Shown here: piece after piece, positions 1 through 6,401 of the stretch
Layout: every line of letters begins with the position of its first letter
Position numbering within the stretch: position 1 is the stretch's first letter
Source of the DNA: UBA9547 sp044349205
Lineage (GTDB): Bacteria; Bacteroidota; Bacteroidia; Cytophagales; UBA9547
Direction of reading: 5' to 3'
DNA: 8,254 nt
NCBI GenBank assembly: GCA_044349205.1
Contig: JBIKRJ010000106.1
Span: forward strand, 1-8,254
Made by a program: the position numbers and the translations under genes
Notes under the pieces: generated by a model
Databases searched by the model: none
The model's input: only the letters and a program-made list of their open reading frames with translations
What the model was told of the DNA's origin: nothing

Positions 1-50
1 AAGTGTGGTTACTGAGCTTGCCGAAGTGTGGTTACTGAGCTTGCCGAAGT
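1..50. repeat. Tandem 23-bp repeat, two full copies plus a partial third
   Basis: Two identical 23-bp units occupy 1-23 and 24-46, and the first four bases of a third copy follow at 47-50. Each unit begins AAGTGTGGTTACTGAG and ends CTTGCCG. The core ACTGAGCTTGCCGAAGT (reverse complement ACTTCGGCAAGCTCAGT) resembles a short dispersed intergenic sequence that I recall as common in Bacteroidota genomes; that link is from memory. The array begins exactly at the window edge, so more copies may lie upstream. Since 23 is not a multiple of three, each copy shifts any reading frame running through it. Confidence 0.85.
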
Positions 51-243
51 ACTGCCATTATACGACGATTCGATGCACTCAGCCTCCAAAGCATATCTAA
101 ACCCGATTTTAGTTGAGTTTGAAACTTTGACAAAATCAATTCAAGGTTAGCCATTGTTTCTTGGGTATCTTATTCATGGTGTTACTTTAAGTTTTTGTCC
201 TTTGCTTGTGCGGGCTACGGTTTGAATGTCGTAATTTTACCCC
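51..243. other. Leader region with no defensible gene
   Basis: No reading frame here is convincing. A plus-strand frame open from 16 ends at TAG 148-150 and a 40-codon minus-strand frame runs from 154 to 32, but both run into the tandem repeat and neither resembles a known protein. The region contains an 11-base palindrome (AGTTTGAAACT) but no hairpin followed by a T-run that I would call a terminator. It probably holds the 5' leader and promoter of the downstream operon. Confidence 0.4.
194..224 (+). promoter_or_regulatory. Weak candidate promoter for the five-gene operon
   Basis: TTTG at 194-197 is followed after 18 bases by TACGGTTTG at 216-224. This resembles the Bacteroidota pattern TTTG-N(about 19)-TAnnTTTG, but the -7 element has three bases rather than two between TA and TTTG. 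A second partial match, TAATTTTA at 232-239, sits so close to the ATG at 244 that it would give a leaderless transcript. Neither is a strong match, and transcription could also enter from upstream of the window. Confidence 0.25.
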
Positions 244-2202
244 ATGTTGGTGTCTTATCCTTTGTTTTTGTTGGCGCTTTTGGCCTTGGTCATTCCTTTG
301 GTCTTGCATTTTTGGGGCATTAGGATGTACAAAAAGGTGTACATGAGCAGTATTGCGCTGCTGCAAAAGGTGAAAATTGAAACCAATACTACCCAACACA
401 TCAAACGATTGTTATTGTTGGCGGCCAGACTGTCGTTGCTAGCTTTTTTAGTTTTGGCATTTGCCCAACCTTTTTGGAAAGACGAGGTGCCACTGGTGCA
501 TACGGGCGCTGGGGCAAGCGTGGCGGTGCTAGACAATTCGGGCAGTATGTGTTCCCGTCGCGACCAAACGCTGTTTTTTGAACTGCAAGAGTGGGTTGTC
601 AAATTGAATGCCAAAGAAGAGAGGGCGGCAGGCAGCGCCACGGCCTGTGCACAAAATGCCCCAAAGCTGCGCGACTACTGGCTGCAGGCCGATCCAAGAA
701 AAGATTTATATGTGTTTTCCGATTTTCAAAAGTCGTTTGTGGACTTGAAAGACCTGAAGCCCAAGGCGAAAACCGTTTTTTTGGTTGCCTGCGAGCTAAA
801 TGACAAAGAGGCCAATGTAAGCGTGGACAGTGTGTGGTTGTCGGGTAATTTTGTAAGAAGCCAGTCTGCCACCCAAGTGTATGTGCAGTTGCGCAACAAT
901 AGCCCTATAGACAATAATCAGGTATTGGTAGAACTAAAAGTGGGGGGCAAGGCGGTAGCCAGTAATATGGTAGCCGTGCCTGCGCGTTCTACTGTCAAGC
1001 TTCCATTTTCGGTTTTGTTGCAACAAACGCAAGACCGCTTTTGCGAACTGCGCATAGACGATGCAAATTGGACATTCGACAATAATTTTTATTTTGTTTT
1101 GAATTCTATCGACAGGTTGGGGGTGGCGCTTTTGAGCGATTTGCAAGTGCCCAAACATCCAGTCAAAGTGGCTTTTGACCAAGAACCCGTGTTTGTAACC
1201 AAAACGTACAGTAACCTTGCGGGTATGGCTGCCGAAGCCGCCGAAACATCGCTTTTGGTTTTCAACAGGCAGGGCGAGGTGGGCGAATCGGAATTTGCAA
1301 GGCTGGCTGAAATGGCAAAAGAGGGCAAGTCGGTAGTGATAGTGCCATCCGAAACTTGGGGCAAACCCGAGGCCGACAAGCTTGCGCGCGCCCTTGGAGG
1401 CATTCCGATAGAAGCCATAAACCAAGCACCCATAGAAATGGAAGTACCCGCACAAGACCAGCCTTTTTTCAAAAATATGTTTGAACAATTGCCAAAGGCC
1501 ACCAATATGCCCAGCATAAAGCCCGTGTGGAAGCTGCTAAGGGCCAGCGAAAGCCTGTTGCGTGCCAAAAATGGCGAAACGGCATTGGCTGCTTACGAAG
1601 TTGGAAAAGGCAAGATGTATGTATTTTCTTTCTTCTTTGGCGAGGGTGAAACCTTTACCAAAAATGCCATGTTTCTGCCTGTTTTCTACCGCATGGCCGA
1701 AAATTCGGTCAAGAACAGCATGCGGCCCTATAGCAGGGTCACCGACGAGTCGGTAGCGTTTTCGCCCAAGGAAAGCGCCCAAAAAGACCAGGTGTATGTA
1801 TTGGAAAGTGGCAGTTTGCAGGTAATTCCCGAACAGCGTAGAGAGGGCGAGAAAGTGCGATTGTTTTTGCCTTTGGAACAAATGGCTTTGGGTATTTGGA
1901 AGGTGAAAAACAAAGCGGGGCAAGATTTGGTACAGTTTGGTTTGAACAATGACCGTCGCGAGTCGCAGGTCGATTTTTATTCTGTTGAAGAGTTGAAAGA
2001 AATGTTTGCCGCGCAACCAAAAGTACGGGTGCTAAGTTTGGACGAATTTAAAAAACAAACTAGGCAATGGACTGGCCAAGGCGGTGCTTGGCCATTGTGG
2101 CGCTATGCAATTGTGATTAGTTTCCTATTTTTGCTGGGGGAAATACTGATTGCCCGCTTTTATACACACAATTTGTTTCGGGTAAAGAAATTGCAACCAT
2201 GA
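244..2202 (+). CDS. BatA-domain (double-transmembrane) protein with VWA-like domain
   Basis: This 652-residue protein opens with the aerotolerance-regulator N-terminal domain (BatA, PF07584/TIGR02226 type): a hydrophobic helix at about 3-23, the short link WGIRMYKKVYMSS, and a second helix at about 55-76 ending LAFAQPFW. Next comes a VWA-like strand, VAVLDNSGSM, whose D97-x-S99-x-S101 matches a MIDAS metal site, and a later strand YVFSDFQKS (156-164). The middle (about 290-490) resembles the amidotransferase-like segment of these proteins, including GKGKMYVFSFFFGEGETF at 454-471. One last helix lies at about 619-637. The bulk is therefore expected outside the cytoplasm, held by membrane segments at both ends. 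The family is common in Bacteroidota, but its biochemical role is unsettled and 'aerotolerance' is a historical label. The start is fixed by the family-typical N-terminus; no ribosome binding site is visible. The stop overlaps the next start by 4 nt. The VWA-like part seems short. Confidence 0.9.
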   Translation: MLVSYPLFLLALLALVIPLVLHFWGIRMYKKVYMSSIALLQKVKIETNTTQHIKRLLLLAARLSLLAFLVLAFAQPFWKDEVPLVHTGAGASVAVLDNSGSMCSRRDQTLFFELQEWVVKLNAKEERAAGSATACAQNAPKLRDYWLQADPRKDLYVFSDFQKSFVDLKDLKPKAKTVFLVACELNDKEANVSVDSVWLSGNFVRSQSATQVYVQLRNNSPIDNNQVLVELKVGGKAVASNMVAVPARSTVKLPFSVLLQQTQDRFCELRIDDANWTFDNNFYFVLNSIDRLGVALLSDLQVPKHPVKVAFDQEPVFVTKTYSNLAGMAAEAAETSLLVFNRQGEVGESEFARLAEMAKEGKSVVIVPSETWGKPEADKLARALGGIPIEAINQAPIEMEVPAQDQPFFKNMFEQLPKATNMPSIKPVWKLLRASESLLRAKNGETALAAYEVGKGKMYVFSFFFGEGETFTKNAMFLPVFYRMAENSVKNSMRPYSRVTDESVAFSPKESAQKDQVYVLESGSLQVIPEQRREGEKVRLFLPLEQMALGIWKVKNKAGQDLVQFGLNNDRRESQVDFYSVEELKEMFAAQPKVRVLSLDEFKKQTRQWTGQGGAWPLWRYAIVISFLFLLGEILIARFYTHNLFRVKKLQP

Positions 2203-3470
2203 AAGTACTTCTGAAAAAAGCTCGCATCGTTTCGAAAGGATCGAATTTTGATGGGAAAACAATGGACATTCTGGTACAAAATGGAAGTATTGCCGAAATA
2301 GCCGAAAAGATACAAAGTGTTGCCGAGGTGGAAATCTCTTCGCCCGATTTACACGTTTCTATCGGTTGGTTCGACATGGCCGCTCGTTTTTTCGACCCCG
2401 GTTTGGAACACAAAGAAGACTTGGCATCGGGATTGAAAGCGGCCGCAAGCGGTGGTTTTACCGAAGTGGCTTGTTTGCCCAACACCAAACCCGTGGTGCA
2501 AACCAAAGACAATGTGCAATATCTTTTGTCGAAATCGGCAGGTAACGCGGTGCAATTGCATGTGATTGCAGCTGCTTCCGAAAACTTGGAAGGCAAGTCG
2601 ATGACCGAAATTTTCGACTTGTACAAAGCAGGTGCAGTGGCTTTTAGCGATGCCGACCATCCTTTAGCCAATGCTGGTTTGCTGGTGCGACTAGTGCAAT
2701 ATTTGGCGCAATTAGATGCCCTTTTGATGGTGCATGCTGAAGAGCCTACCTTGAATTTGCACGGCGTAATGCACGAGGGAACGACCAGTGTGTATTTGGG
2801 GCAAAAAGGAATGCCTTCTATAGCCGAATACTTGGCAGTGAGCCGAGATTTGGCCTTGTTGAAATACGCTGGCGGGAAACTGCACTTCGGTAAAATATCT
2901 ACAGCCGAGTCGGTTGACCTGATAAGACAGGCCAAAGCAGAAGGTATGAAAATTACTTGTGATGTAGCAGTCCCCAATTTGGTATTCGACGACTCGGCAC
3001 TAACCAGTTTTGACACAAACTACAAAACGAATCCGCCCTTGAGGACGAAAAAAGACCAAGAAGCCTTGTGGAAAGGTATTGCAGATGGAACGATAGATGC
3101 CATCGTCACCGACCACCATCCACACGACGAGGAATCCAAAAAATTGGAATTTGACCAAGCAGATTTTGGCATGACACAGTTGGAAACGGCTTTTGCACTG
3201 CTTAACCAACACTATGCAGTGTATGTGCCATTGTCGCAACTAGTCGAAAAATTGACCTTGGGGCCAAGGCATGTGCTGAATAAAGCCATTCCCCAAATTG
3301 CAACAGGAGAAAAGGCCAATTTAACAGTTTTCGACCCCAGTTTGGAATGGGTTTTTGAGGAGAAAACGATGCAAACCAAGTCCAAAAATTCGCCTGTTTT
3401 GGGCAATAAATTGAAAGGAAAAGCCCTCGCCATTTTTCACAAAGGTCAATTTGTTGACCTACGAAACTAA
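2199..3470 (+). CDS. Dihydroorotase homologue, metal site degenerate (probably inactive)
   Basis: A 423-residue protein of the type I dihydroorotase/amidohydrolase family. Active enzymes use two metal ions to interconvert carbamoyl-aspartate and dihydroorotate in pyrimidine synthesis. Family landmarks present are LPNTKPVV (93-100), FSDADHPL (149-156), VHAEE (178-182), TNPPLR (277-282), TDHHPHDEESK (304-314), a TLGPRHVL segment and the C-terminal GEKANLTVFDP. However, the usual DxHxHxRxPG motif reads DMAARFFDPG (59-68), so both metal histidines (now A61 and R63) and the substrate arginine (F65) are gone. The later metal histidine of the HIxHVST-type motif is K232 in HFGKIST. Loss of three metal ligands argues against catalysis, though D305 is kept. 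I recall similar metal-less homologues in Cytophagales and in some proteobacteria, where an inactive copy supports aspartate transcarbamoylase. The start overlaps the BatA-domain stop (ATGA), so it is translationally coupled. I avoid the symbol pyrC because activity is doubtful. Confidence 0.88.
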   Translation: MKVLLKKARIVSKGSNFDGKTMDILVQNGSIAEIAEKIQSVAEVEISSPDLHVSIGWFDMAARFFDPGLEHKEDLASGLKAAASGGFTEVACLPNTKPVVQTKDNVQYLLSKSAGNAVQLHVIAAASENLEGKSMTEIFDLYKAGAVAFSDADHPLANAGLLVRLVQYLAQLDALLMVHAEEPTLNLHGVMHEGTTSVYLGQKGMPSIAEYLAVSRDLALLKYAGGKLHFGKISTAESVDLIRQAKAEGMKITCDVAVPNLVFDDSALTSFDTNYKTNPPLRTKKDQEALWKGIADGTIDAIVTDHHPHDEESKKLEFDQADFGMTQLETAFALLNQHYAVYVPLSQLVEKLTLGPRHVLNKAIPQIATGEKANLTVFDPSLEWVFEEKTMQTKSKNSPVLGNKLKGKALAIFHKGQFVDLRN

Positions 3471-3476
3471 GCCGAT

Positions 3477-4007
3477 TTGTTAAAGTATTTTCGATATGCC
3501 TTTCTAGCAGGTGCCGTTTCGGCTGCCTTTTGTATAGTGTATTTTTATGTGAGCCTTGCCTTGGGGCTGAATCCATTGGGCGGTAGCAAGGCTTTTGGTT
3601 ATCTGATAATGGTGCTGTTGTTTTTCCCTGCATTGTGGTATTTCCGTAAAGAGTACATGGCCAACGAACTGCATTTCCATCAGGCATTTTTTCTTGCACT
3701 TCTAATGAATTTTTTCGCTTGTGTTTTGTTTGCCTCTTTCGTGGGTTTTTACATCCAGTTTTTGCAACCCGATTTCTTGACGCGTCATATTGCCGAATCG
3801 AAGTTGTTTTTTGCTTCCCTCAAAGAAGACTATGTGAAAACAAATGGCCTGGAGGCCTACCAGTTCAATTTGGCAAGTTTGGACAAAATGACGGTGGCCG
3901 ATATTGTGATGGACGAATTCAAAAAGCATTTTTTCATACTTTTGTTTTTTGTGATGGTCTCCTCGTTTATGATGAGGCAGTCGCCAAACTGGGCAAATTC
4001 AAAATAA
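3477..4007 (+). CDS. Small four-helix membrane protein, DUF4199-like (first copy)
   Basis: A 176-residue polytopic protein with predicted helices at about 6-28, 38-56, 69-94 and 150-167. A polar stretch between helices three and four (about 97-148) is charged and probably lies on one side of the membrane. Helix order and the motif FRKEYMANELHFHQAFFLAL (57-76) resemble DUF4199 proteins of Bacteroidota, whose function is unknown. The start must be TTG at 3477: the preceding gene's TAA (3468-3470) lies in the same frame, only GCC and GAT intervene, and the first helix begins six residues later. A later ATG (M44) would remove helix one. It sits 6 nt after the dihydroorotase homologue and 1 nt before its likely paralogue, so all three are probably co-translated. 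The DUF4199 assignment is from pattern recognition. Confidence 0.8.
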   Translation: MLKYFRYAFLAGAVSAAFCIVYFYVSLALGLNPLGGSKAFGYLIMVLLFFPALWYFRKEYMANELHFHQAFFLALLMNFFACVLFASFVGFYIQFLQPDFLTRHIAESKLFFASLKEDYVKTNGLEAYQFNLASLDKMTVADIVMDEFKKHFFILLFFVMVSSFMMRQSPNWANSK

Positions 4008-4008
4008 A

Positions 4009-4521
4009 ATGGAAGCAAAAAAACGAATGTTTTTGACGATGAAATACGGTGCCTATACTTTTGGCATTGTACTATTATTAGCTTTTATGCTGCAATTTGT
4101 GGGCATTTCGAGTAGCTTGCTTCAAAATTTAATCTTTTTGATATTGGGTGCCGAAATGTATTTCTGTTGTCAGGAATACAAGCACCGTACTCAAGAACCG
4201 CTATCGTATGGGCAGGCATTTGGCATTAGTTGGCAGGTGTCTTCCTATGCGGGTTTCATTATGGGAATATTTATATTTCTTGTAATTCAACTGGTGGGTG
4301 CCGACGAGATGGTGAAACAGGCCATGAAAAACAAGGAATTGTTTGTGCTTCAAACAGGCGACAAGCCCGAAGATGTAGAAGCCATGATTAAATCTATTTT
4401 CAGTCCTTGGTCGTTGTTTTTTATTCTTGTCTTGCTACATATTGTGGTTGGTTTTTTCCTCAGTATTCTCATAGCTTTTTTGGCACGAACGCCCCAAATG
4501 CCTCCCCAAAATGAAATATAA
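4009..4521 (+). CDS. Small four-helix membrane protein, DUF4199-like (second copy)
   Basis: A 170-residue protein with the same plan as its upstream neighbour: helices at about 14-32, 36-54, 70-97 and 133-158, and a charged linker (about 98-130) before the last helix. The sequence CQEYKHRTQEPLSYGQAFGI (54-73) lines up with the EYMANELHFHQAFFLA region of the first copy, which suggests an old tandem duplication. The function of DUF4199 proteins is unknown. The ATG at 4009 begins one base after the upstream stop; M7 and M11 are possible alternative starts that would not affect the helices. Its last 11 bases overlap the glycosyltransferase start, tying its translation to that enzyme. A membrane partner or scaffold for the glycosyltransferase is a possibility, inferred from position only. 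Confidence 0.82.
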   Translation: MEAKKRMFLTMKYGAYTFGIVLLLAFMLQFVGISSSLLQNLIFLILGAEMYFCCQEYKHRTQEPLSYGQAFGISWQVSSYAGFIMGIFIFLVIQLVGADEMVKQAMKNKELFVLQTGDKPEDVEAMIKSIFSPWSLFFILVLLHIVVGFFLSILIAFLARTPQMPPQNEI

Positions 4522-5488
4522 ATACGAATTAAGCGTAGTAGTGCCCCTGTACAATGAAGAGGAGTCTCTTCCCGAATTGTGCGAGTGGATAGGCAAGGTA
4601 ATGCGTGAAAATAATTTTTCGTACGAGGTGCTTTTGGTCGACGATGGCAGTTACGATGGTTCTTGGGCGGTGATTGAAACGCTTTCTAAAAAAAACGACC
4701 ACATAAAAGGCATTCGTTTCAACACCAATTGCGGCAAATCGGCGGCGCTACACATGGGTTTTCAGTACAGCCAAGGCAAGGTGGTGGTGACGATGGATGC
4801 CGACTTGCAAGATAGCCCCGACGAAATTCCTTCTTTGTACAAAATGATAGTGGAGGATGGTTACGATTTGGTATCGGGCTGGAAGAAGAAAAGACACGAT
4901 CCCATAACCAAAACAATTCCCACCAAACTATTCAATGCTGCTACTCGTCGCATTTCGGGCATCGCCCTCCACGACTTCAACTGTGGTTTGAAGGCCTACA
5001 AAGCCAAGGTGGTAAAAAGCATAGACATATATGGCGAAATGCACCGCTACATACCAGTCATTGCCAAATGGAAGGGTTTTCGGAAAATTGGCGAAAAGGC
5101 CGTGGCGCATCAGGCCAGAAAATACGGTACTACCAAATTTGGCTTGGAAAGGTTTGTGTATGGTTTTCTAGATTTGATTTCCATTTCTTTTGTCACGAAA
5201 TTTGGAAGAAGACCCATGCACTTTTTTGGCACCATGGGTACGTTGTCTTTTTTCAGTGGATTTTTTATTGCCACATGGTTAATTGCCGAAAAACTTTATC
5301 TCATCCATCATGGGCTGAAACCAAGAGATGTGACGAGCCAACCCTTATTTTTTCTTTCTTTAGTGGCTTTGATAGTGGGCGTCCAAATGTTTTTGACAGG
5401 CTTTTTGGGCGAACTCAGCAATAATTATTCGGGCAAAAAAACCGATTATCTCGTGGCCGAAAAAGTGGGATTTGAAGAGGAAGATTGA
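4511..5488 (+). CDS. Membrane-anchored family 2 glycosyltransferase (DPM1/GtrB/ArnC-like)
   Basis: A 325-residue GT2 enzyme with a cytoplasmic GT-A domain followed by two membrane helices. Landmarks are SVVVPLYNEEESLPEL (8-23) for nucleotide-sugar binding, VDDGSYDGS (43-51), the metal-binding DAD (96-98) in MDADLQDSPDEIP, SGWKKKRHDP (122-131), and the HQARKYGTTKFG segment (200-211) matching the HRxxGxSKYG region of the family. Helices are predicted at about 237-259 and 277-299, followed by a short charged tail. This architecture is typical of polyprenyl-phosphate sugar transferases such as GtrB, ArnC and YkcC/YkoT, which move a sugar from a nucleotide donor to undecaprenyl phosphate. The sugar cannot be read from the sequence. 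It is last in the plus-strand operon, overlaps the upstream gene by 11 nt, and has no visible Shine-Dalgarno sequence, so coupled translation is likely. Confidence 0.93.
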   Translation: MKYKYELSVVVPLYNEEESLPELCEWIGKVMRENNFSYEVLLVDDGSYDGSWAVIETLSKKNDHIKGIRFNTNCGKSAALHMGFQYSQGKVVVTMDADLQDSPDEIPSLYKMIVEDGYDLVSGWKKKRHDPITKTIPTKLFNAATRRISGIALHDFNCGLKAYKAKVVKSIDIYGEMHRYIPVIAKWKGFRKIGEKAVAHQARKYGTTKFGLERFVYGFLDLISISFVTKFGRRPMHFFGTMGTLSFFSGFFIATWLIAEKLYLIHHGLKPRDVTSQPLFFLSLVALIVGVQMFLTGFLGELSNNYSGKKTDYLVAEKVGFEEED

Positions 5489-5491
5489 ACG

Positions 5492-5525
5492 AAAACCTCC
5501 TTTAATTAAGAATAATTTAGGTTTT
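5492..5525. terminator. Possible bidirectional terminator between convergent genes
   Basis: AAAACCT at 5492-5498 is complemented exactly by AGGTTTT at 5519-5525, around a 20-base AT-rich loop. The A-run and T-run of the stem would supply a U-rich 3' end in both directions, fitting the convergent gene ends at 5488 and 5528. The stem is only 7 bp and the loop is long, so this is a weak structure. Confidence 0.4.
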
Positions 5526-5527
5526 AC

Positions 5528-6340
5528 TTAATTCGCCATCGATAGCGGCCACTTCAAACCTGAACAAGATTTCAAGTCAAGGTCAACCGAACCTATAAAC
5601 ATCAAGGCTTCTACTTTCAAAGGCACACGATTTCTGTCGTCCGAAACCCAAAATTTGATAGAATTTCCCCCTTTAAACATCTGATTATCTGGCATGATGG
5701 GAGATAGTTTTATGGCATTTACCCTACCCATTTTGGTATCAACCACATCTTTGCCCAAATAACGCACACGGAAATCGTAACCTTTACCTTCGAAGAAAGC
5801 GTTTATTTTGGTAGTATCGCCTATTCTCTGTTTTTCAAAACTTACGGTGCGCAAAAAGTAGTAGCCGCTCACAATGTCTTGCACATCTTTTGGAGTGGCG
5901 TAGGTGGTTTCGGCATTGTTGTCGCGCTTCAAACGGGCGGCATTGTTTGCCTGGTCGAAATAAATGGTTTCGTCGAGCTTATATTTCCCTTCGCGTATCA
6001 CACGATGTGCTTTGTGAGGTAGCATAGCGCTGGTGTCAACGTATGAAATAAATTGGTCTCGTATTTTGATAAAAAAGTCAAAACTGCCAGTACTTCGTCC
6101 AAAAACGCTTATTTTGTAACACACGCGGTCGTTTACCATGTAGTATTGCGGGTCGACACCCACGATAGCTTCGCCGGCATTTACAAAGCCATAGTGCAAT
6201 CGGTATTCCAGTTTTTCGCCCACAGTAAAACTATTGTTTGGCGATCTGCGCAATGGTTTGCTGGGTTGAAAGGCGAAAAAACAGAAAAGGGCTGAGCTAA
6301 TTAAAATGCCAGCCAATATCGATTTCAGTATAAACTTCAT
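5528..6340 (-). CDS. Exported DUF3108 protein
   Basis: A 270-residue protein with an N-terminal signal sequence or anchor (about 4-24, after K2 and K6) followed by a beta-rich DUF3108 domain (about 38-258). Features that recall the family are FTVGEKLEYRLHYGFVNAGEA (38-58), the run KGYDFRVRYLGKDVVDTKMG (186-205), and FWVSDDRNRVPLKVEA (230-245) near the end. DUF3108 proteins of Bacteroidota are exported and of unknown function. The hydrophobic stretch contains C20 but the preceding residues A-L-F do not form a lipobox, so a lipoprotein is not supported; it may be a periplasmic or membrane-anchored protein. It has its own promoter just upstream, so it need not depend on the membrane-protein gene 61 bases away on the same strand. 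Confidence 0.87.
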   Translation of the reverse strand: MKFILKSILAGILISSALFCFFAFQPSKPLRRSPNNSFTVGEKLEYRLHYGFVNAGEAIVGVDPQYYMVNDRVCYKISVFGRSTGSFDFFIKIRDQFISYVDTSAMLPHKAHRVIREGKYKLDETIYFDQANNAARLKRDNNAETTYATPKDVQDIVSGYYFLRTVSFEKQRIGDTTKINAFFEGKGYDFRVRYLGKDVVDTKMGRVNAIKLSPIMPDNQMFKGGNSIKFWVSDDRNRVPLKVEALMFIGSVDLDLKSCSGLKWPLSMAN

Positions 6341-6352
6341 GTGTTAAAAAGA

Positions 6353-6383
6353 CAAAATTAGCGGAATTGCAGAGAAAGGCAAC
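6353..6383 (-). promoter_or_regulatory. Bacteroidota-type promoter for the DUF3108 gene
   Basis: On the minus strand GTTG (6383-6380) is followed after exactly 19 bases by TAATTTTG (6360-6353). This fits the Bacteroidota sigma-factor pattern TTTG-N19-21-TAnnTTTG, with a perfect -7 element and three of four bases in the -33 element. A transcript starting a few bases after the -7 element would leave only about 5-10 bases before the ATG at 6340, so the mRNA would be nearly leaderless. Confidence 0.6.
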
Positions 6384-6401
6384 GAGTGTATAAGGACAAA
6401 A

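Noticed and set aside
16..150. A plus-strand frame reading ...TELAEVLPLYDDSMHS and ending at TAG 148-150, possibly the tail of an upstream gene.
   Set aside because: The first repeat copy puts a TGA at 13-15 in this frame, so it cannot continue upstream as it stands. With no domain to recognise, I could not call it a gene or pseudogene.
32..154. A 40-codon minus-strand frame (MANLELILSK... ending VLRQAQ) across the tandem repeat.
   Set aside because: Its end is formed by the repeat itself, as often happens with this kind of dispersed sequence, and the product resembles nothing I know.
934..2020. Several 159-184-codon minus-strand frames inside the BatA-domain gene.
   Set aside because: They overlap one another in different frames and lie wholly inside a well-supported gene; their products show no family motif.
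2117..3016. A 299-codon open frame on the minus strand, antisense to the dihydroorotase homologue.
   Set aside because: The plus-strand gene has unmistakable family motifs over the whole span. The antisense product is rich in Ser, Ala, Lys and Cys with no recognisable domain, as expected for a shadow frame.
244..5488. A possible defence or signalling system, suggested by a VWA-like protein next to an amidohydrolase fold.
   Set aside because: No effector, nuclease, NTPase or toxin-like gene is present and all families are typical chromosomal Bacteroidota genes, so the envelope interpretation is simpler.
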